Shown here: positions 16,272 to 25,032 of the stretch, one piece after another
Layout: every line of letters starts with the position of its first letter
Position numbering within the stretch: the stretch's first letter is position 1
Source: Streptomyces sp. NBC_01267
GTDB lineage: Bacteria; Actinomycetota; Actinomycetes; Streptomycetales; Streptomycetaceae
NCBI RefSeq assembly: GCF_036241575.1
Contig: NZ_CP108455.1
Location: 1,502,501 to 1,566,500, forward strand
DNA length: 64,000 bases
Reading direction: 5' to 3'
Made by a program: the position numbers and the translations under genes
Notes under the pieces: generated by a model
The model's input: the letters and a program-made list of their open reading frames with translations, nothing else
What the model was told of the DNA's origin: nothing
The model's database searches: none

Positions 16272-16949
16272 ATGGCGCTGAACTCTCCCCGGCGTTCCGC
16301 ACTCGCCGACCAGGTGATCACGGAACTGCGGAATCAGATCACCTCGGGCGAGTGGCCGGTGGGATCGCGCATCCCGACAGAGCCGGTACTGGTGGAGCAG
16401 CTGAGGGTGGCCCGCAACACCGTCCGGGAGGCGGTGCGCGCGCTCGCGCACAACGGGCTGCTCGACATCCGCCAGGGCTCGGGCACGTACGTGGTCGCCA
16501 CCAGCGAACTGGCCGGGGTGATGCATCACCGCTTCGCGGCTGCCGACCCCCGTGACGTCGCGGAGGTGCGTGCCACGCTCGAATCGTCGGCCGCCCGGCT
16601 GGCCGCCGTACGGCACACCGAGCGGGACGCGAAGCAGCTGACCGCGCTCCTCGCCCACCGGGAGAGCACCTGGGCGGCGGGCGACGCGGAGGCCTTCGTC
16701 GCCGCCGACGCGACGCTGCACCTGGCGATCGTCAATGCCTCGCACAACGACGTACTGACCGAGCTCTACGCCGATCTGGGCGATCTGCTCCGCGAGTGGC
16801 TGCGCGGCGGCGTGGGGCACGAGCTGCGGCCCGAGGGATACGTGGACCACAGCAGGCTGATCGGGGCGATCCTGGCGGGCGACGCGGATCTGGCGGCCTC
16901 GGAGGCCGCCAGCCATGCCTTCATCAACTGCCTGGAAGCCCAGGTGTGA
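16272..16949 (+). CDS. FadR-type (GntR) transcriptional regulator
   Basis: 225 residues. Winged helix of the GntR type at about 5-75: ALADQVITELRNQITSGEWPVG, RIPTEPVLVEQLRVARNTVREAVRAL as the recognition helix region, and LLDIRQGSGTYVV as the wing. The rest is an all-helical FCD domain with metal-site-type residues in DATLHLAIVNASHND and a His in ASEAASHAFINCL, which indicates a small carboxylic acid effector. The ATG at 16272 follows GAGGAGC. It is divergent from the MFS exporter and a palindrome lies between them, so it most likely represses that exporter. Confidence 0.9.
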   Translation: MALNSPRRSALADQVITELRNQITSGEWPVGSRIPTEPVLVEQLRVARNTVREAVRALAHNGLLDIRQGSGTYVVATSELAGVMHHRFAAADPRDVAEVRATLESSAARLAAVRHTERDAKQLTALLAHRESTWAAGDAEAFVAADATLHLAIVNASHNDVLTELYADLGDLLREWLRGGVGHELRPEGYVDHSRLIGAILAGDADLAASEAASHAFINCLEAQV

Positions 16950-16964
16950 CCAGGGCCGGAGGGC

Positions 16965-17294
16965 TCAGCCGACCCGTTCGTGCGTCATCCGGACCGAGCC
17001 GATCTCTTTCCAGCAGCGGCCGGTGAGCCGCACGGTCCGCGCGGGCCCGACCTCGACCGGGGCGCTGTCCATGTCGATGTCCCACCAGCGGGCGCACTCG
17101 ATGTGCAGGGCCACCCGGTCGCTGTCGACGTACGAGTTGTGGCAGGTGGCGGCCACCTGGGAACCCTTGACCGCGATGCGGCACCCGGCCCCGAAGGGGA
17201 CCTCCCGCGCATACGCGCCCGTCGGGCCGGTGAACCCCGCCATTCCGGCCGAGGCCACGAGCAGGACTGCCGTTCGGCAGAGCAGATGACGCAT
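16965..17294 (-). CDS. Small secreted Cys-containing protein, unknown function
   Basis: 109 residues. A signal peptide (MRHLLCRTAVLLVASAGMAG, cleavage probably after AYA near residue 28) precedes a mature domain of about 80 residues with four Cys (GCRIAV, ATCHNSY, HIECARWW, GRCWKE). Their spacing suggests two disulfides. The pattern of beta strands and an RTVRLTGRCW end looks like a compact extracellular fold; no family is recognised. Stop lies 15 bp after the convergent FadR-type gene stop. Confidence 0.75.
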   Translation of the reverse strand: MRHLLCRTAVLLVASAGMAGFTGPTGAYAREVPFGAGCRIAVKGSQVAATCHNSYVDSDRVALHIECARWWDIDMDSAPVEVGPARTVRLTGRCWKEIGSVRMTHERVG

Positions 17295-17415
17295 ACGCGT
17301 GTCTCCTCCCCAGGCGAGCCGGAGGGCACCTCCGACAGGAGCAGTCTGCGGTGGTTCGACCGGATATTCGAGTCGATCACGACAGGGGGCAGATCCTGGG
17401 TGCTCCGGAACGCAC

Positions 17416-17454
17416 CGAGGCCGCGCGCCGTCTCCTGGACGGCACGCGGCCTCG
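17416..17454 (-). terminator. Terminator of the fabG-fabI operon
   Basis: Two 17-nt arms (17416-17432 and 17438-17454, beginning CGAGGCCGCG) pair with one C/A mismatch and a 5-nt loop, 22 bp after the fabI stop. Confidence 0.7.
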
Positions 17455-17476
17455 TGAGCGAAGAGCTCGGGAGCGG

Positions 17477-18244
17477 TCAGGCACCCATCATGTGCACGCC
17501 GCCGTCGACGTGGACGATCTCGCCGGTGGTCTTCGGGAAGAAGTCCGAGAGCAGTGCGACGACACCGCGGCCGGCCGGCTCCGGGTCGGACATGTCCCAG
17601 GCGAGCGGGGAGCGGTGGTTCCAGACGTCCGCCAGCTCCGAGAAGCCCGGGATGGACTTCGCGGCCATCGAGCCGATCGGTCCGGCGGAGATCAGATTGC
17701 AGCGGACGTTCTGCTTGCCGAGGTCGCGGGCGAGGTAGCGGGAGGTGGCCTCCAGCGCGGCCTTGGCCGGGCCCATCCAGTCGTACTGCGGCCAGGCGTA
17801 CTGGGCGTCGAAGGTCAGTCCGACCACCGCGCCGCCCTCGCTCATCAGCGGCAGGCAGGCCATGGTGAGCGACTTCAGCGAGAACGCCGAGACGTGCATC
17901 GCCGTGGAGACCGACTCGAACGGGGTGTTGAGGAAGTTGCCGCCGAGCGCGTCCTGCGGCGCGAAGCCGATGGAGTGCACGACACCGTCGAGCGAGCCGA
18001 GTTCGTCACGGACCAGGTCCGCGAGCCGGTCCAGGTGCTCGGTGCTGGTGACGTCCAGCTCGATGACCTTGGCAGGCTTGGGCAGCTTCTTGGCGATGCG
18101 CTCGGTGAGGGTGGGCCGCGGGAACGCGGTCAGAATGACCTCGGCACCCTGTTCCTGGGCCACCTTGGCGGTGTGGAAGGCGATGGAGGACTCCATCAGC
18201 ACACCCGTGATGAGGATGCGCTTGCCGTCAAGAATTCCGCTCAT
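17477..18244 (-). CDS. fabI: Enoyl-[acyl-carrier-protein] reductase (NADH)
   Basis: 255 residues, normal FabI/InhA length. It carries out the last reduction of each fatty acid elongation cycle. FabI marks are the altered glycine motif ITGVLMESSIAFHTAKV, HSIGFAP, and the Y-x6-K active site with Tyr154 and Lys161 (YDWMGPAK). ISAGPIGSMAAKSIPGF is the substrate-binding loop and DFFPKTTGEIVHVDGG the C-terminal region. ATG 18244 is four bases after the fabG stop, so the pair is one operon and probably coupled. This gene is the target class of triclosan and isoniazid-type drugs. Confidence 0.95.
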   Translation of the reverse strand: MSGILDGKRILITGVLMESSIAFHTAKVAQEQGAEVILTAFPRPTLTERIAKKLPKPAKVIELDVTSTEHLDRLADLVRDELGSLDGVVHSIGFAPQDALGGNFLNTPFESVSTAMHVSAFSLKSLTMACLPLMSEGGAVVGLTFDAQYAWPQYDWMGPAKAALEATSRYLARDLGKQNVRCNLISAGPIGSMAAKSIPGFSELADVWNHRSPLAWDMSDPEPAGRGVVALLSDFFPKTTGEIVHVDGGVHMMGA

Positions 18245-18248
18245 GTGA

Positions 18249-18953
18249 TCAGTGCCCCATGCCCAATCCGCCGTCAACGGGGATGACGGCTCCAGTGATG
18301 TACGACGCGTCGTCGGAGGCGAGGAACCGCACCGTCGCGGCGATCTCCTCCGGCTTCGCATACCGGCCGAGCGGCACCTGCGAGACGATGCCCGCGCGCT
18401 GCTCGTCGGTGAGCACCCTGGTCATGTCGGTGTCGACGAAACCGGGTGCGACGACGTTGAAAGTGATGTTGCGCGAGCCGAGTTCACGAGCGAGGGAACG
18501 CGCGAAACCGACCAGGCCCGCCTTGGAGGCGGCGTAGTTCGCCTGACCCGCCCCGCCGAGCAGCCCGACCACCGACGAGATGAGGACGACCCGGCCCTTC
18601 TTGGCGCGCAGCATGGCCCGGTTGGCCCGCTTGACGACCCGGAAGGCACCGGTGAGGTTGGTGTCGAGTACGGACGTGAAGTCCTCCTCGGACATCCGCA
18701 TCAGCAACTGGTCCTTGGTGACACCGGCGTTGGCGACCAGGACCTCCACCGGACCGTGCTTCTCCTCGATCTCCTTGTAGGCCAGATCCACCTGCTCGGT
18801 GTCGGTGATGTCGCACTTGACGGCCAGGAAGCCCTCGGGAGGTTCGCCCGAGCGGTACGTGATCGCGACCTTGTCGCCTGCGTCGGCGAAAGCGCGGGCG
18901 ATGGCGAGGCCGATGCCCCGGTTTCCTCCGGTGACGAGAACCGAGCGGCTCAA
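18249..18953 (-). CDS. fabG: 3-oxoacyl-[acyl-carrier-protein] reductase
   Basis: 234 residues. It reduces beta-ketoacyl-ACP with NADPH in fatty acid synthesis. Classical SDR: TGGNRGIGLAIARAF glycine motif at 8-22, NAGVT, catalytic Ser in LISSVVG, Tyr140 and Lys144 in YAASK, PGFVDTDMT and PVDGGLGMGH at the end. The start is a TTG codon (18953-18951) preceded by AAAGGGTG; no ATG or GTG fits because the conserved strand SVLVTGG begins four residues later. It leads the fabG-fabI operon, as in mycobacteria (mabA-inhA). Confidence 0.95.
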   Translation of the reverse strand: MSRSVLVTGGNRGIGLAIARAFADAGDKVAITYRSGEPPEGFLAVKCDITDTEQVDLAYKEIEEKHGPVEVLVANAGVTKDQLLMRMSEEDFTSVLDTNLTGAFRVVKRANRAMLRAKKGRVVLISSVVGLLGGAGQANYAASKAGLVGFARSLARELGSRNITFNVVAPGFVDTDMTRVLTDEQRAGIVSQVPLGRYAKPEEIAATVRFLASDDASYITGAVIPVDGGLGMGH

Positions 18954-19052
18954 CGGATCACCCTTTCGATAGCTGTTTGGTACCCACGCAAACTATCGGC
19001 TCTGTCCCACTTAAGGGGAATCCGCCTCCGACAGCACCGCACGGCGGCGCCT

Positions 19053-19098
19053 GTCGGGTCCCTACAGAAGAACGCGGTCGGGTCCCTGCAGAAGAACG
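19053..19098. repeat. Two-copy tandem repeat in the fabG/tldD intergenic region
   Basis: A 22-nt unit GTCGGGTCCCTRCAGAAGAA plus CG occurs at 19053-19074 and 19077-19098 with one substitution (A/G) and a 24-bp period. The 211-bp intergenic region separates divergent fabG and tldD, so the repeat may be a regulator site; otherwise nothing is seen there. Confidence 0.75.
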
Positions 19099-19164
19099 AT
19101 CTGGCAGGCGGCCCCCTTCGCGCGACATGATGCGAGCGACCGGTCGTGACGACAGGAGACCTCC

Positions 19165-20688
19165 GTGCCACATTCCATCGACGCAGCCTTCACGGCGCTG
19201 CCGCTGCGCCCCCTGGCCGACGCGGCCCTCGCCCGTGCGCGCGCACTCGGCGCCGACCATGCCGACTTCCGCTTCGAGCGCGTGCGCAGCGCGGCCTGGC
19301 GGCTGCGGGACGCGAGGCCGGCCGGGTCGTCGGACACCACCGATCTCGGATACGCGGTGCGGGTGGTGCACGGCGGCGCGTGGGGGTTCGCCTCCGGGGT
19401 GGACCTGACCATGGACGCCGCGGCGAAGGTCGCCTCGCAGGCGGTCGCGATGGCGAAGCTCTCCGCCAAGGTCATCAAGGCGGCTGGATCGGACGAGCTG
19501 GTGGAACTGGCGGACGAGCCGGTGCACTCCGAGCAGACCTGGATCTCCGCGTACGAGATCGACCCCTTCTCCGTACCCGCCGACGAGAAGACCGCCCTGC
19601 TGGCCGACTGGTCGTCCCGGCTGCTGAGGGCGGACGGAGTGGCACATGCGGACGCCTCGCTGATGACCGTCCACGAGAACAAGTTCTACGCGGACACGGC
19701 GGGCACCGTCACCACCCAGCAGCGGGTGCGGGTGCATCCGCAGCTCACCGCGGTCGCCGTGAACGGTGCCAGCGGTGAGTTCGACTCGATGCGGACGATC
19801 GCCCCACCGGCCGGCCGAGGGTGGGAGTACCTCACCGGGACCGGCTGGGACTGGGACTCCGAACTGGAGCAACTCCCGGTACTGCTGGCCGAGAAGATGC
19901 GCGCGCCCGGTGTCGAGGCGGGGACGTACGACCTGGTCGTCGACCCGTCGAACCTCTGGCTGACCATCCACGAGTCGATCGGGCACGCGACCGAACTGGA
20001 CCGGGCGCTGGGGTACGAAGCGGCGTACGCCGGAACCTCCTTCGCCACGTTCGACCAGCTCGGGAAGCTGGCGTACGGCTCCCCCGTGCTGAACGTGACG
20101 GGCGACCGCACCGCCGAACACGGCCTCGCCACCGTCGGTTTCGACGACGAGGGGGTGGCCGCGCAGTCCTGGGACCTCATCAAGGACGGCACGCTGGTCG
20201 GGTACCAGCTGGACCGGCGGATCGCGAAGCTGACGGGGCTCGGGCGCTCCAACGGCTGTGCGTACGCGGACTCCCCGGGCCATGTGCCCGTGCAGCGCAT
20301 GGCCAATGTGTCGCTCCAGCCGGATCCGGGCGGGCTCTCGACGGAGGATCTGATCGGGGGCGTCGAGCGCGGGATCTATGTCGTGGGCGACCGCTCGTGG
20401 TCGATCGACATGCAGCGCTACAACTTCCAGTTCACCGGTCAGCGCTTCTACCGCATCGAGAACGGGCAGCTGGCGGGGCAGCTGCGTGACGTCGCCTACC
20501 AGGCGACCACCACCGACTTCTGGGGCTCGATGGAGAAGGTCGGCGGCCCGCAGACCTATGTGCTCGGCGGCGCGTTCAACTGCGGCAAGGCCCAGCCGGG
20601 ACAGATCGCCGCCGTCTCGCACGGCTGCCCCTCCGCCCTCTTCCGGGGCGTCAACATCCTGAACACCACGCAGGAGGCCGGACGATGA
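19165..20688 (+). CDS. TldD-family metalloprotease subunit
   Basis: 507 residues. TldD is the catalytic partner of the heterodimeric TldD/TldE protease, which degrades unfolded peptides and matures some ribosomal peptides in other bacteria. The zinc site is the HExxxH motif HESIGH (His269, Glu270, His274), in a region LWLTIHESIGHATELDRALGYE; a third ligand Cys is expected near GGAFNCGKAQPGQ at about residue 475. The N-terminal domain includes ADFRFERVRSAAWRLRDA. GTG start with GAGACC upstream. The stop overlaps the TldE start by 4 bp, so the two are made together. Confidence 0.92.
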   Translation: MPHSIDAAFTALPLRPLADAALARARALGADHADFRFERVRSAAWRLRDARPAGSSDTTDLGYAVRVVHGGAWGFASGVDLTMDAAAKVASQAVAMAKLSAKVIKAAGSDELVELADEPVHSEQTWISAYEIDPFSVPADEKTALLADWSSRLLRADGVAHADASLMTVHENKFYADTAGTVTTQQRVRVHPQLTAVAVNGASGEFDSMRTIAPPAGRGWEYLTGTGWDWDSELEQLPVLLAEKMRAPGVEAGTYDLVVDPSNLWLTIHESIGHATELDRALGYEAAYAGTSFATFDQLGKLAYGSPVLNVTGDRTAEHGLATVGFDDEGVAAQSWDLIKDGTLVGYQLDRRIAKLTGLGRSNGCAYADSPGHVPVQRMANVSLQPDPGGLSTEDLIGGVERGIYVVGDRSWSIDMQRYNFQFTGQRFYRIENGQLAGQLRDVAYQATTTDFWGSMEKVGGPQTYVLGGAFNCGKAQPGQIAAVSHGCPSALFRGVNILNTTQEAGR

Positions 20689-22094
20689 CCTCGTCGAAGC
20701 GCACCGTCACACCGCACGAGATCGTCGAACGCGCCCTCGCGCTGTCCACCGCGGACGGCTGCGTGGTCATCGCCGACGAGCAGTCCGGTGCCAACCTGCG
20801 GTGGGCGGGCAACGCGCTGACCACCAACGGCGTGACCCGTGGCAGGACCCTGACCGTCATCGCCACCGTCGACGGGAAGGAGGGCACCGCCTCCGGTGTG
20901 GTCTCCCGCTCGGCGGTCACCGCGGACGATCTCGAACCGCTGGTCCGGGCCGCGGAGGCCGCCGCCCGGGGCGGGGCGCCCGCCGAGGACGCGCAGCCGC
21001 TGGTCTCCGGCGTCCCCGCGTCGCCCGACTTCACCGACGCGCCCGCCGAGACGACCTCGGCGGTCTTCGCCGACTTCGCGCCCGCGCTCGGTGAGTCCTT
21101 CGCCCGTGCCCGGGAGGGCGGCCGTGAGCTCTACGGCTTCGCCCACCACGAGATGAGTTCCAGCTATCTCGGTACCTCCACGGGGCTGCGGCTCCGCCAC
21201 GACCAGCCCAACGGCACCCTGGAGCTGAACGCCAAGTCCCCCGACCGGACCCGCTCCGCCTGGGCGGGCCGTGCCACCCGCGACTTCAAGGACGTCGACC
21301 CCACCGCCATGGACGCCGAGCTGGCGCAGCGGCTGGGCTGGGCGGAGCGCCGTATCGAGCTGCCCGCCGGACGGTACGAGACGCTGCTGCCGCCGACCGC
21401 CGTCGCCGACCTGCTGATCTACCAGCTGTGGTCGTCGGCCGCGCGGGACGCCGTCGAGGGCCGTACGGTCTTCTCGCGTCCCGGCGGCGGTACCCGGCTG
21501 GGGGACAGGCTCTCCCCGCTGCCGCTGACCCTGCGCAGCGATCCGGCCGAGCCCGGTCTGGAGTCGGCGCCCTTCGTCCTGGCGCATGCCTCGGGGGACG
21601 ACTCGTCGGTCTTCGACAACGGGCTGCCGCTCTCCCGCACGGACTGGGTGCGGGACGGGCGGCTGGAGCGCCTGGTCACCACCCGGCACAGCGCGGACCT
21701 GACCGGTCTGCCGGTGGCTCCCGCGATCAGCAATCTGATCCTGGAGGGCGGCGGTGAGCGGTCGCTGGACGAGATGGTGGCGGCGTCCGGGCACCAGGGG
21801 CCCGCCCTGCTGCTGACCTGCCTCTGGTACATCCGGGAGGTCGACCCGGCCTCGCTGCTGCTGACCGGTCTGACCAGGGACGGTGTCTACCTCGTGGAGA
21901 ACGGCGAGGTCGTGGGTGAGGTGAACAACTTCCGCTTCAACGAGTCGCCGGTGGATCTGCTGTCCAGGGCCACCGAAGCCGGGCGTACGGAGCGGACGCT
22001 GCCCCGTGAGTGGGGTGACTGGTTCACCCGCGCCGCGATGCCCGCGCTGCGCATCCCGGATTTCAATATGAGTTCCGTCAGCCAGGGCGTATAA
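20685..22094 (+). CDS. TldE/PmbA-family protease subunit
   Basis: 469 residues, non-catalytic partner of TldD: no HExxxH motif, as expected. Family features are the N-terminal [25 protein letters not shown] strand (read as [14 protein letters not shown]), the domain boundary around [16 protein letters not shown], and the C-terminal [19 protein letters not shown] with [13 protein letters not shown]. It begins inside the last codons of tldD (ATGA overlap), which indicates coupled translation in equal amounts. tyrS follows 44 bp after. No small precursor-peptide ORF was found within the pair's neighbourhood. Confidence 0.92.
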   Translation: MTSSKRTVTPHEIVERALALSTADGCVVIADEQSGANLRWAGNALTTNGVTRGRTLTVIATVDGKEGTASGVVSRSAVTADDLEPLVRAAEAAARGGAPAEDAQPLVSGVPASPDFTDAPAETTSAVFADFAPALGESFARAREGGRELYGFAHHEMSSSYLGTSTGLRLRHDQPNGTLELNAKSPDRTRSAWAGRATRDFKDVDPTAMDAELAQRLGWAERRIELPAGRYETLLPPTAVADLLIYQLWSSAARDAVEGRTVFSRPGGGTRLGDRLSPLPLTLRSDPAEPGLESAPFVLAHASGDDSSVFDNGLPLSRTDWVRDGRLERLVTTRHSADLTGLPVAPAISNLILEGGGERSLDEMVAASGHQGPALLLTCLWYIREVDPASLLLTGLTRDGVYLVENGEVVGEVNNFRFNESPVDLLSRATEAGRTERTLPREWGDWFTRAAMPALRIPDFNMSSVSQGV

Positions 22095-22138
22095 CCTCTG
22101 GACGTACTTCCAGCCACACCGAAGGAGACGCGAGACCC

Positions 22139-23404
22139 GTGACGGACATCGTCGACGAGCTGAAGTGGCGAGGGCTCTTCGCCCTCTCCACTGACGAGGA
22201 CGCATTGCGCAAGACGCTCGCGGACGGTCCCGTCACGTTCTATTGCGGCTTCGACCCGACGGCGGCCAGCCTGCACGTGGGCCATCTCGTGCAGGTCCTC
22301 ACCGTCCGCCGGCTCCAGCTGGCCGGACACCGGCCGCTGGCGCTGGTGGGCGGGGCGACCGGCCAGATCGGCGATCCCCGGCCGACCGCCGAACGCACGC
22401 TGAACGACCCGGAGACCGTCGCCAACTGGGTCGGGCGGCTGCGCGCCCAGATCGAGCCGTTCCTCTCCTTCGAGGGGGAGAACGCGGCCGTGATGGTCAA
22501 CAACCTGGACTGGACGGCCGGGCTGTCCGCGATCGAGTTCCTGCGGGACATCGGCAAGCACTTCCGGGTGAACAAGATGCTCACCAAGGAGTCGGTCGCC
22601 CGCCGCCTGGAGTCCGAACAGGGCATCAGCTACACCGAGTTCAGCTACCAGCTGCTCCAGGGCATGGACTTCCTGGAGCTGTACCGGCGGTACGGCTGCA
22701 CCCTCCAGCAGGGCGGCAGCGACCAGTGGGGCAACCTCACCGCGGGTATCGACCTGATCCACCGCCTGGAGCCGGACGCGTCGGTGCACGCGCTGGGCAC
22801 CCCGCTGATGGTGAAGGCGGACGGCACCAAGTTCGGCAAGTCCGAGAGCGGGGCCGTCTGGCTCGACGCGGAGATGACGACGCCGTACGCCTTCTACCAG
22901 TTCTGGCTGAACGTGGACGACCGTGACGTCTCCACGTACAACCGCATTCTCAGCTTCAAGAGCCGCGCGGAGCTGGAGGAGCTGGAGCAGCTCACCGAGG
23001 AGCGTCCGCAGGCCCGCGCGGCCCAGCGTTCGCTGGCCGAGGAGCTGACGACGCTGGTGCACGGCGCCGAGCAGTGCGCGGCGGTCGTCGCCGCGTCGAA
23101 GGCGCTCTTCGGCCAGGGCGACCTCGCCGGGCTCGACGAGCGGACGCTGGGTGCCGCGCTCTCCGAGCTGCCGCACGTCCAGGTGGACGCGCTGGTCCCG
23201 GTGGTGGACCTGCTCGCCGAGACCGGCCTGGTCCCGAGCAAGTCCGCCGCACGGCGTGCCGTGAAGGAGGGCGGGGCGTACGTGAACAACGTGAAGGTGG
23301 CGGGCGAGGACGCCGTACCCGCCGCGGAGGATCTGCTGCACGGGCGCTGGCTGGTGCTGCGCCGGGGCAAGAAGAACCTGGCTGCGGTCGAGGTCAGGTC
23401 CTAG
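22139..23404 (+). CDS. tyrS: Tyrosyl-tRNA synthetase
   Basis: 421 residues, class Ic synthetase of the TyrS type. HIGH-like motif HVGH at residues 46-49 ([12 protein letters not shown]), KMSKS-like KFGKS at 231-235 ([16 protein letters not shown]), and tyrosine-binding [14 protein letters not shown] and GGSDQWGN. The C-terminal S4 RNA-binding domain includes [25 protein letters not shown] start preceded by GAAGGAGACG. The 44-bp upstream gap leaves no room for a T-box leader, so it is likely cotranscribed with tldD-tldE or driven by a short promoter. Confidence 0.96.
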   Translation: MTDIVDELKWRGLFALSTDEDALRKTLADGPVTFYCGFDPTAASLHVGHLVQVLTVRRLQLAGHRPLALVGGATGQIGDPRPTAERTLNDPETVANWVGRLRAQIEPFLSFEGENAAVMVNNLDWTAGLSAIEFLRDIGKHFRVNKMLTKESVARRLESEQGISYTEFSYQLLQGMDFLELYRRYGCTLQQGGSDQWGNLTAGIDLIHRLEPDASVHALGTPLMVKADGTKFGKSESGAVWLDAEMTTPYAFYQFWLNVDDRDVSTYNRILSFKSRAELEELEQLTEERPQARAAQRSLAEELTTLVHGAEQCAAVVAASKALFGQGDLAGLDERTLGAALSELPHVQVDALVPVVDLLAETGLVPSKSAARRAVKEGGAYVNNVKVAGEDAVPAAEDLLHGRWLVLRRGKKNLAAVEVRS

Positions 23405-23430
23405 GAGAGGTCCTGGACCCCCGGACATAC

Positions 23431-23470
23431 GCGGGAGGGGCGGCCGGTGCGTACCGGCCGTCCCTCCCGC
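23431..23470. terminator. Terminator between tyrS and the GlsB-type gene
   Basis: Nearly perfect 18-bp stem (GCGGGAGGGGCGGCCGGT against ACCGGCCGTCCCTCCCGC) with a 4-nt loop, between two convergent stops. Confidence 0.8.
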
Positions 23471-23476
23471 GTTCGT

Positions 23477-23755
23477 TCAGCTCGGCTGTTTCCTGTTGCC
23501 CCGGACCGCGGCCCAGAGCTTGTCCCCGGCACCCACGACGATCACGGCCCCGATCAGCTGGAGCAGATGCCTGATCCAGTCGATGCCGTTGGTGTCGTTG
23601 ACGCCGAGTCCGGTGGCGGCCCAGTTGCCCAGCACACTGCCCAGGATGCCGCACACCACGGTCAGCCACAGCGGGATCTGCTGCTTGCCCGGGATGATCG
23701 CCTTGGCGATCAGGCCGAGCACCAGCCCCACGATGACGGCCCACAACCAACTCAT
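23477..23755 (-). CDS. GlsB/YeaQ/YmgE-family small membrane protein
   Basis: 92 residues with three hydrophobic segments (about 3-16, 27-47, 61-78). GLVLGLIAKAIIPGKQQIP and the GILGSVLGNW motif place it in the transglycosylase-associated / GlsB family of stress-related membrane proteins, whose function is unknown. The C-terminal tail is basic (KLWAAVRGNRKQPS). Its start ATG at 23755 is preceded by AGGAGGCG, seen on the complementary strand. Divergent from the DUF3099 gene. Confidence 0.85.
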   Translation of the reverse strand: MSWLWAVIVGLVLGLIAKAIIPGKQQIPLWLTVVCGILGSVLGNWAATGLGVNDTNGIDWIRHLLQLIGAVIVVGAGDKLWAAVRGNRKQPS

Positions 23756-23966
23756 GTCGCCTCCTGGTGCGGCAGCTGTGTACGCATGACGCCCAGCATC
23801 GGCGCTTCGGCCATACGGCGCATGTCGGGCGGCGCCATCCGTGCCGCGCGTGCCGCCACCTGCCCGTGGCGGCGCGCCCCGGTCTCGATGGCGGCCCGGC
23901 CGCGGCGTAACGTTGTGCCGTCCGGTCCGGGGAGAGTCCGGCGCAGGAATCGGGTGGTGGGACGCG

Positions 23967-24341
23967 ATGCGGAAGCAGAGCAGCGGTCAGGTCTTCCGGA
24001 TCACGGGAGCGCGGCAGGGACTCGCGGAGGACGTCCGCGGCCGGCAACGGCGCTACATCATCTCGATGTCCGTGCGTACCGTCGCGGTCATCCTGACCGC
24101 GGCCCTCTGGAACGTGGAGCGGCCGGTCGCGATCGTGACCCTGGTGCTCGGCGCGTTCCTTCCGTACGTCGCCGTGGTGATCGCGAACGCGGGCCGGGAG
24201 AACGCCCCGGGGCTGCCCACGACGTTCGTCCCGGCGCCCTACCGGCCGGCGCTGGAGCCCTCGTCCGTGGTCCCGGGGGCGGAGGCCGCGGCCGATCCGT
24301 CCGCCACGGAGAGTGAGCGTCCGGCGCCTGAACAGAGCTGA
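23967..24341 (+). CDS. DUF3099-type membrane protein
   Basis: 124 residues. The conserved actinobacterial core is VFRITGARQGLAEDVRGRQRRYIISMSVR followed, as one hydrophobic pair, by TVAVILTAALWNV and IVTLVLGAFLPYVAVVIANAGRE, giving two transmembrane helices. The C terminus is a Pro/Ala/Glu-rich tail. The ATG at 23967 was taken because it starts the conserved part; the frame is open further upstream. The upstream GTG at 23955 is a weaker choice. Function unknown. Confidence 0.8.
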   Translation: MRKQSSGQVFRITGARQGLAEDVRGRQRRYIISMSVRTVAVILTAALWNVERPVAIVTLVLGAFLPYVAVVIANAGRENAPGLPTTFVPAPYRPALEPSSVVPGAEAAADPSATESERPAPEQS

Positions 24342-24588
24342 AACGGGGCGGGATCCGCGCGGGCCGCAAAGCTCAAGAAAAGCTCAGATCAATCATGAAG
24401 TTCCGGTGCCGCATGCCCAGTGGCCCGTGACATACTTCGAAAGCGCTCCGCATCCCCCGTCGGAGCGACGGACCGACGCCGGGCAGCTCCCCCCGTGGCT
24501 GCTCGGCGTCGCCATTTCCGGGGCCTGTTACGCGGATTCGCGGAGTGACGAAGTCCGTACCGGCTCTCGTACGAGCCATGCTTTGGCC

Positions 24589-24594
24589 TAGGGT
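24589..24594 (+). promoter_or_regulatory. Candidate -10 box, leaderless start at 24602
   Basis: TAGGGT stops seven bases before the GTG start codon and no ribosome binding site is present, so transcription should begin at the start codon. The preceding 250 bp (24342-24588) hold a short inverted repeat around CTCGTACGAG (24576-24585) and otherwise nothing recognisable. Confidence 0.5.
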
Positions 24595-24601
24595 TGGGCG
24601 G

Positions 24602-24856
24602 GTGAACTCCCCCGAAACCGCCGGTTCCGCCCCTGTCTGTTCCGCCAAGGGCTGTCGTACCGACGCCGTCTGGGTACTGGCCTGGAACAACCCGAAGCTG
24701 CACACCCCCGAGCGCCGCAAGACCTGGCTCGCGTGCGAGGAACACCGGGAGCATCTCTCCCAGTTCCTCGGGGTGCGGGGCTTCCTGAAGGACGTGGTGG
24801 CCCTGAACGAGTGGGAACAGGACTCCGCCGACGGCCCCGGCCCGTCCAGGGCCTAG
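24602..24856 (+). CDS. Small conserved protein with possible metal site
   Basis: 84 residues, soluble. Cys and His spacing suggests a zinc site: CSAKGC near the N terminus and CEEHREHLSQFL in the middle. Core sequence: TDAVWVLAWNNPKLHTPERRKTWLACEE is conserved in actinobacteria as far as I recall, without known function. The frame begins with GTG at 24602 directly after a TAGGGT hexamer. The stop codon TAG (24854-24856) is part of the CTAG that borders the 180-bp palindromic element, so its last codons may have been altered by that element. Confidence 0.7.
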   Translation: MNSPETAGSAPVCSAKGCRTDAVWVLAWNNPKLHTPERRKTWLACEEHREHLSQFLGVRGFLKDVVALNEWEQDSADGPGPSRA

Positions 24857-25032
24857 GCCGTGTTTTGAAAGTCCCGCCTGCGCCGCGGTGCCTGGCACGC
24901 ACGCTCGCGGCGTTGCCGAAAAGTCCTAGTAGCTCCGCTACGAGGACTCTCCGGCGCCTTGCGATCGCACGCACCAGGCACCGCGGCGCCCGCCCTTCGG
25001 GCGGACGACGCTACTTTCAAAACACGGCCTAG
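24853..25032. mobile_element. 180-bp MITE-like palindromic element
   Basis: The element starts CTAGGCCGTGTTTTGAAAGT and ends with the reverse complement of the same 20 bases. Inner parts also pair: GCCGCGGTGCCTGG near the left arm with CCAGGCACCGCGGC in the right, and a central hairpin AGTCCTAGTAGC against GCTACGAGGACT. One arm carries an extra hairpin (CGCCCTTCGGGCG, about 24992-25004). No ORF. CTAG at both ends looks like target duplication or a target preference of IS5/IS630-type elements. It lies exactly between two convergent genes and supplies the TAG stop codon of each. Confidence 0.8.

Noticed and set aside
22095..22138. T-box leader before tyrS
   Set aside because: Only 44 bp to the previous stop codon; no room for a T-box.
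24313..24591. 92-codon frame across the DUF3099 end
   Set aside because: Overlaps a promoter-like region, has no ribosome site and no conserved pattern.
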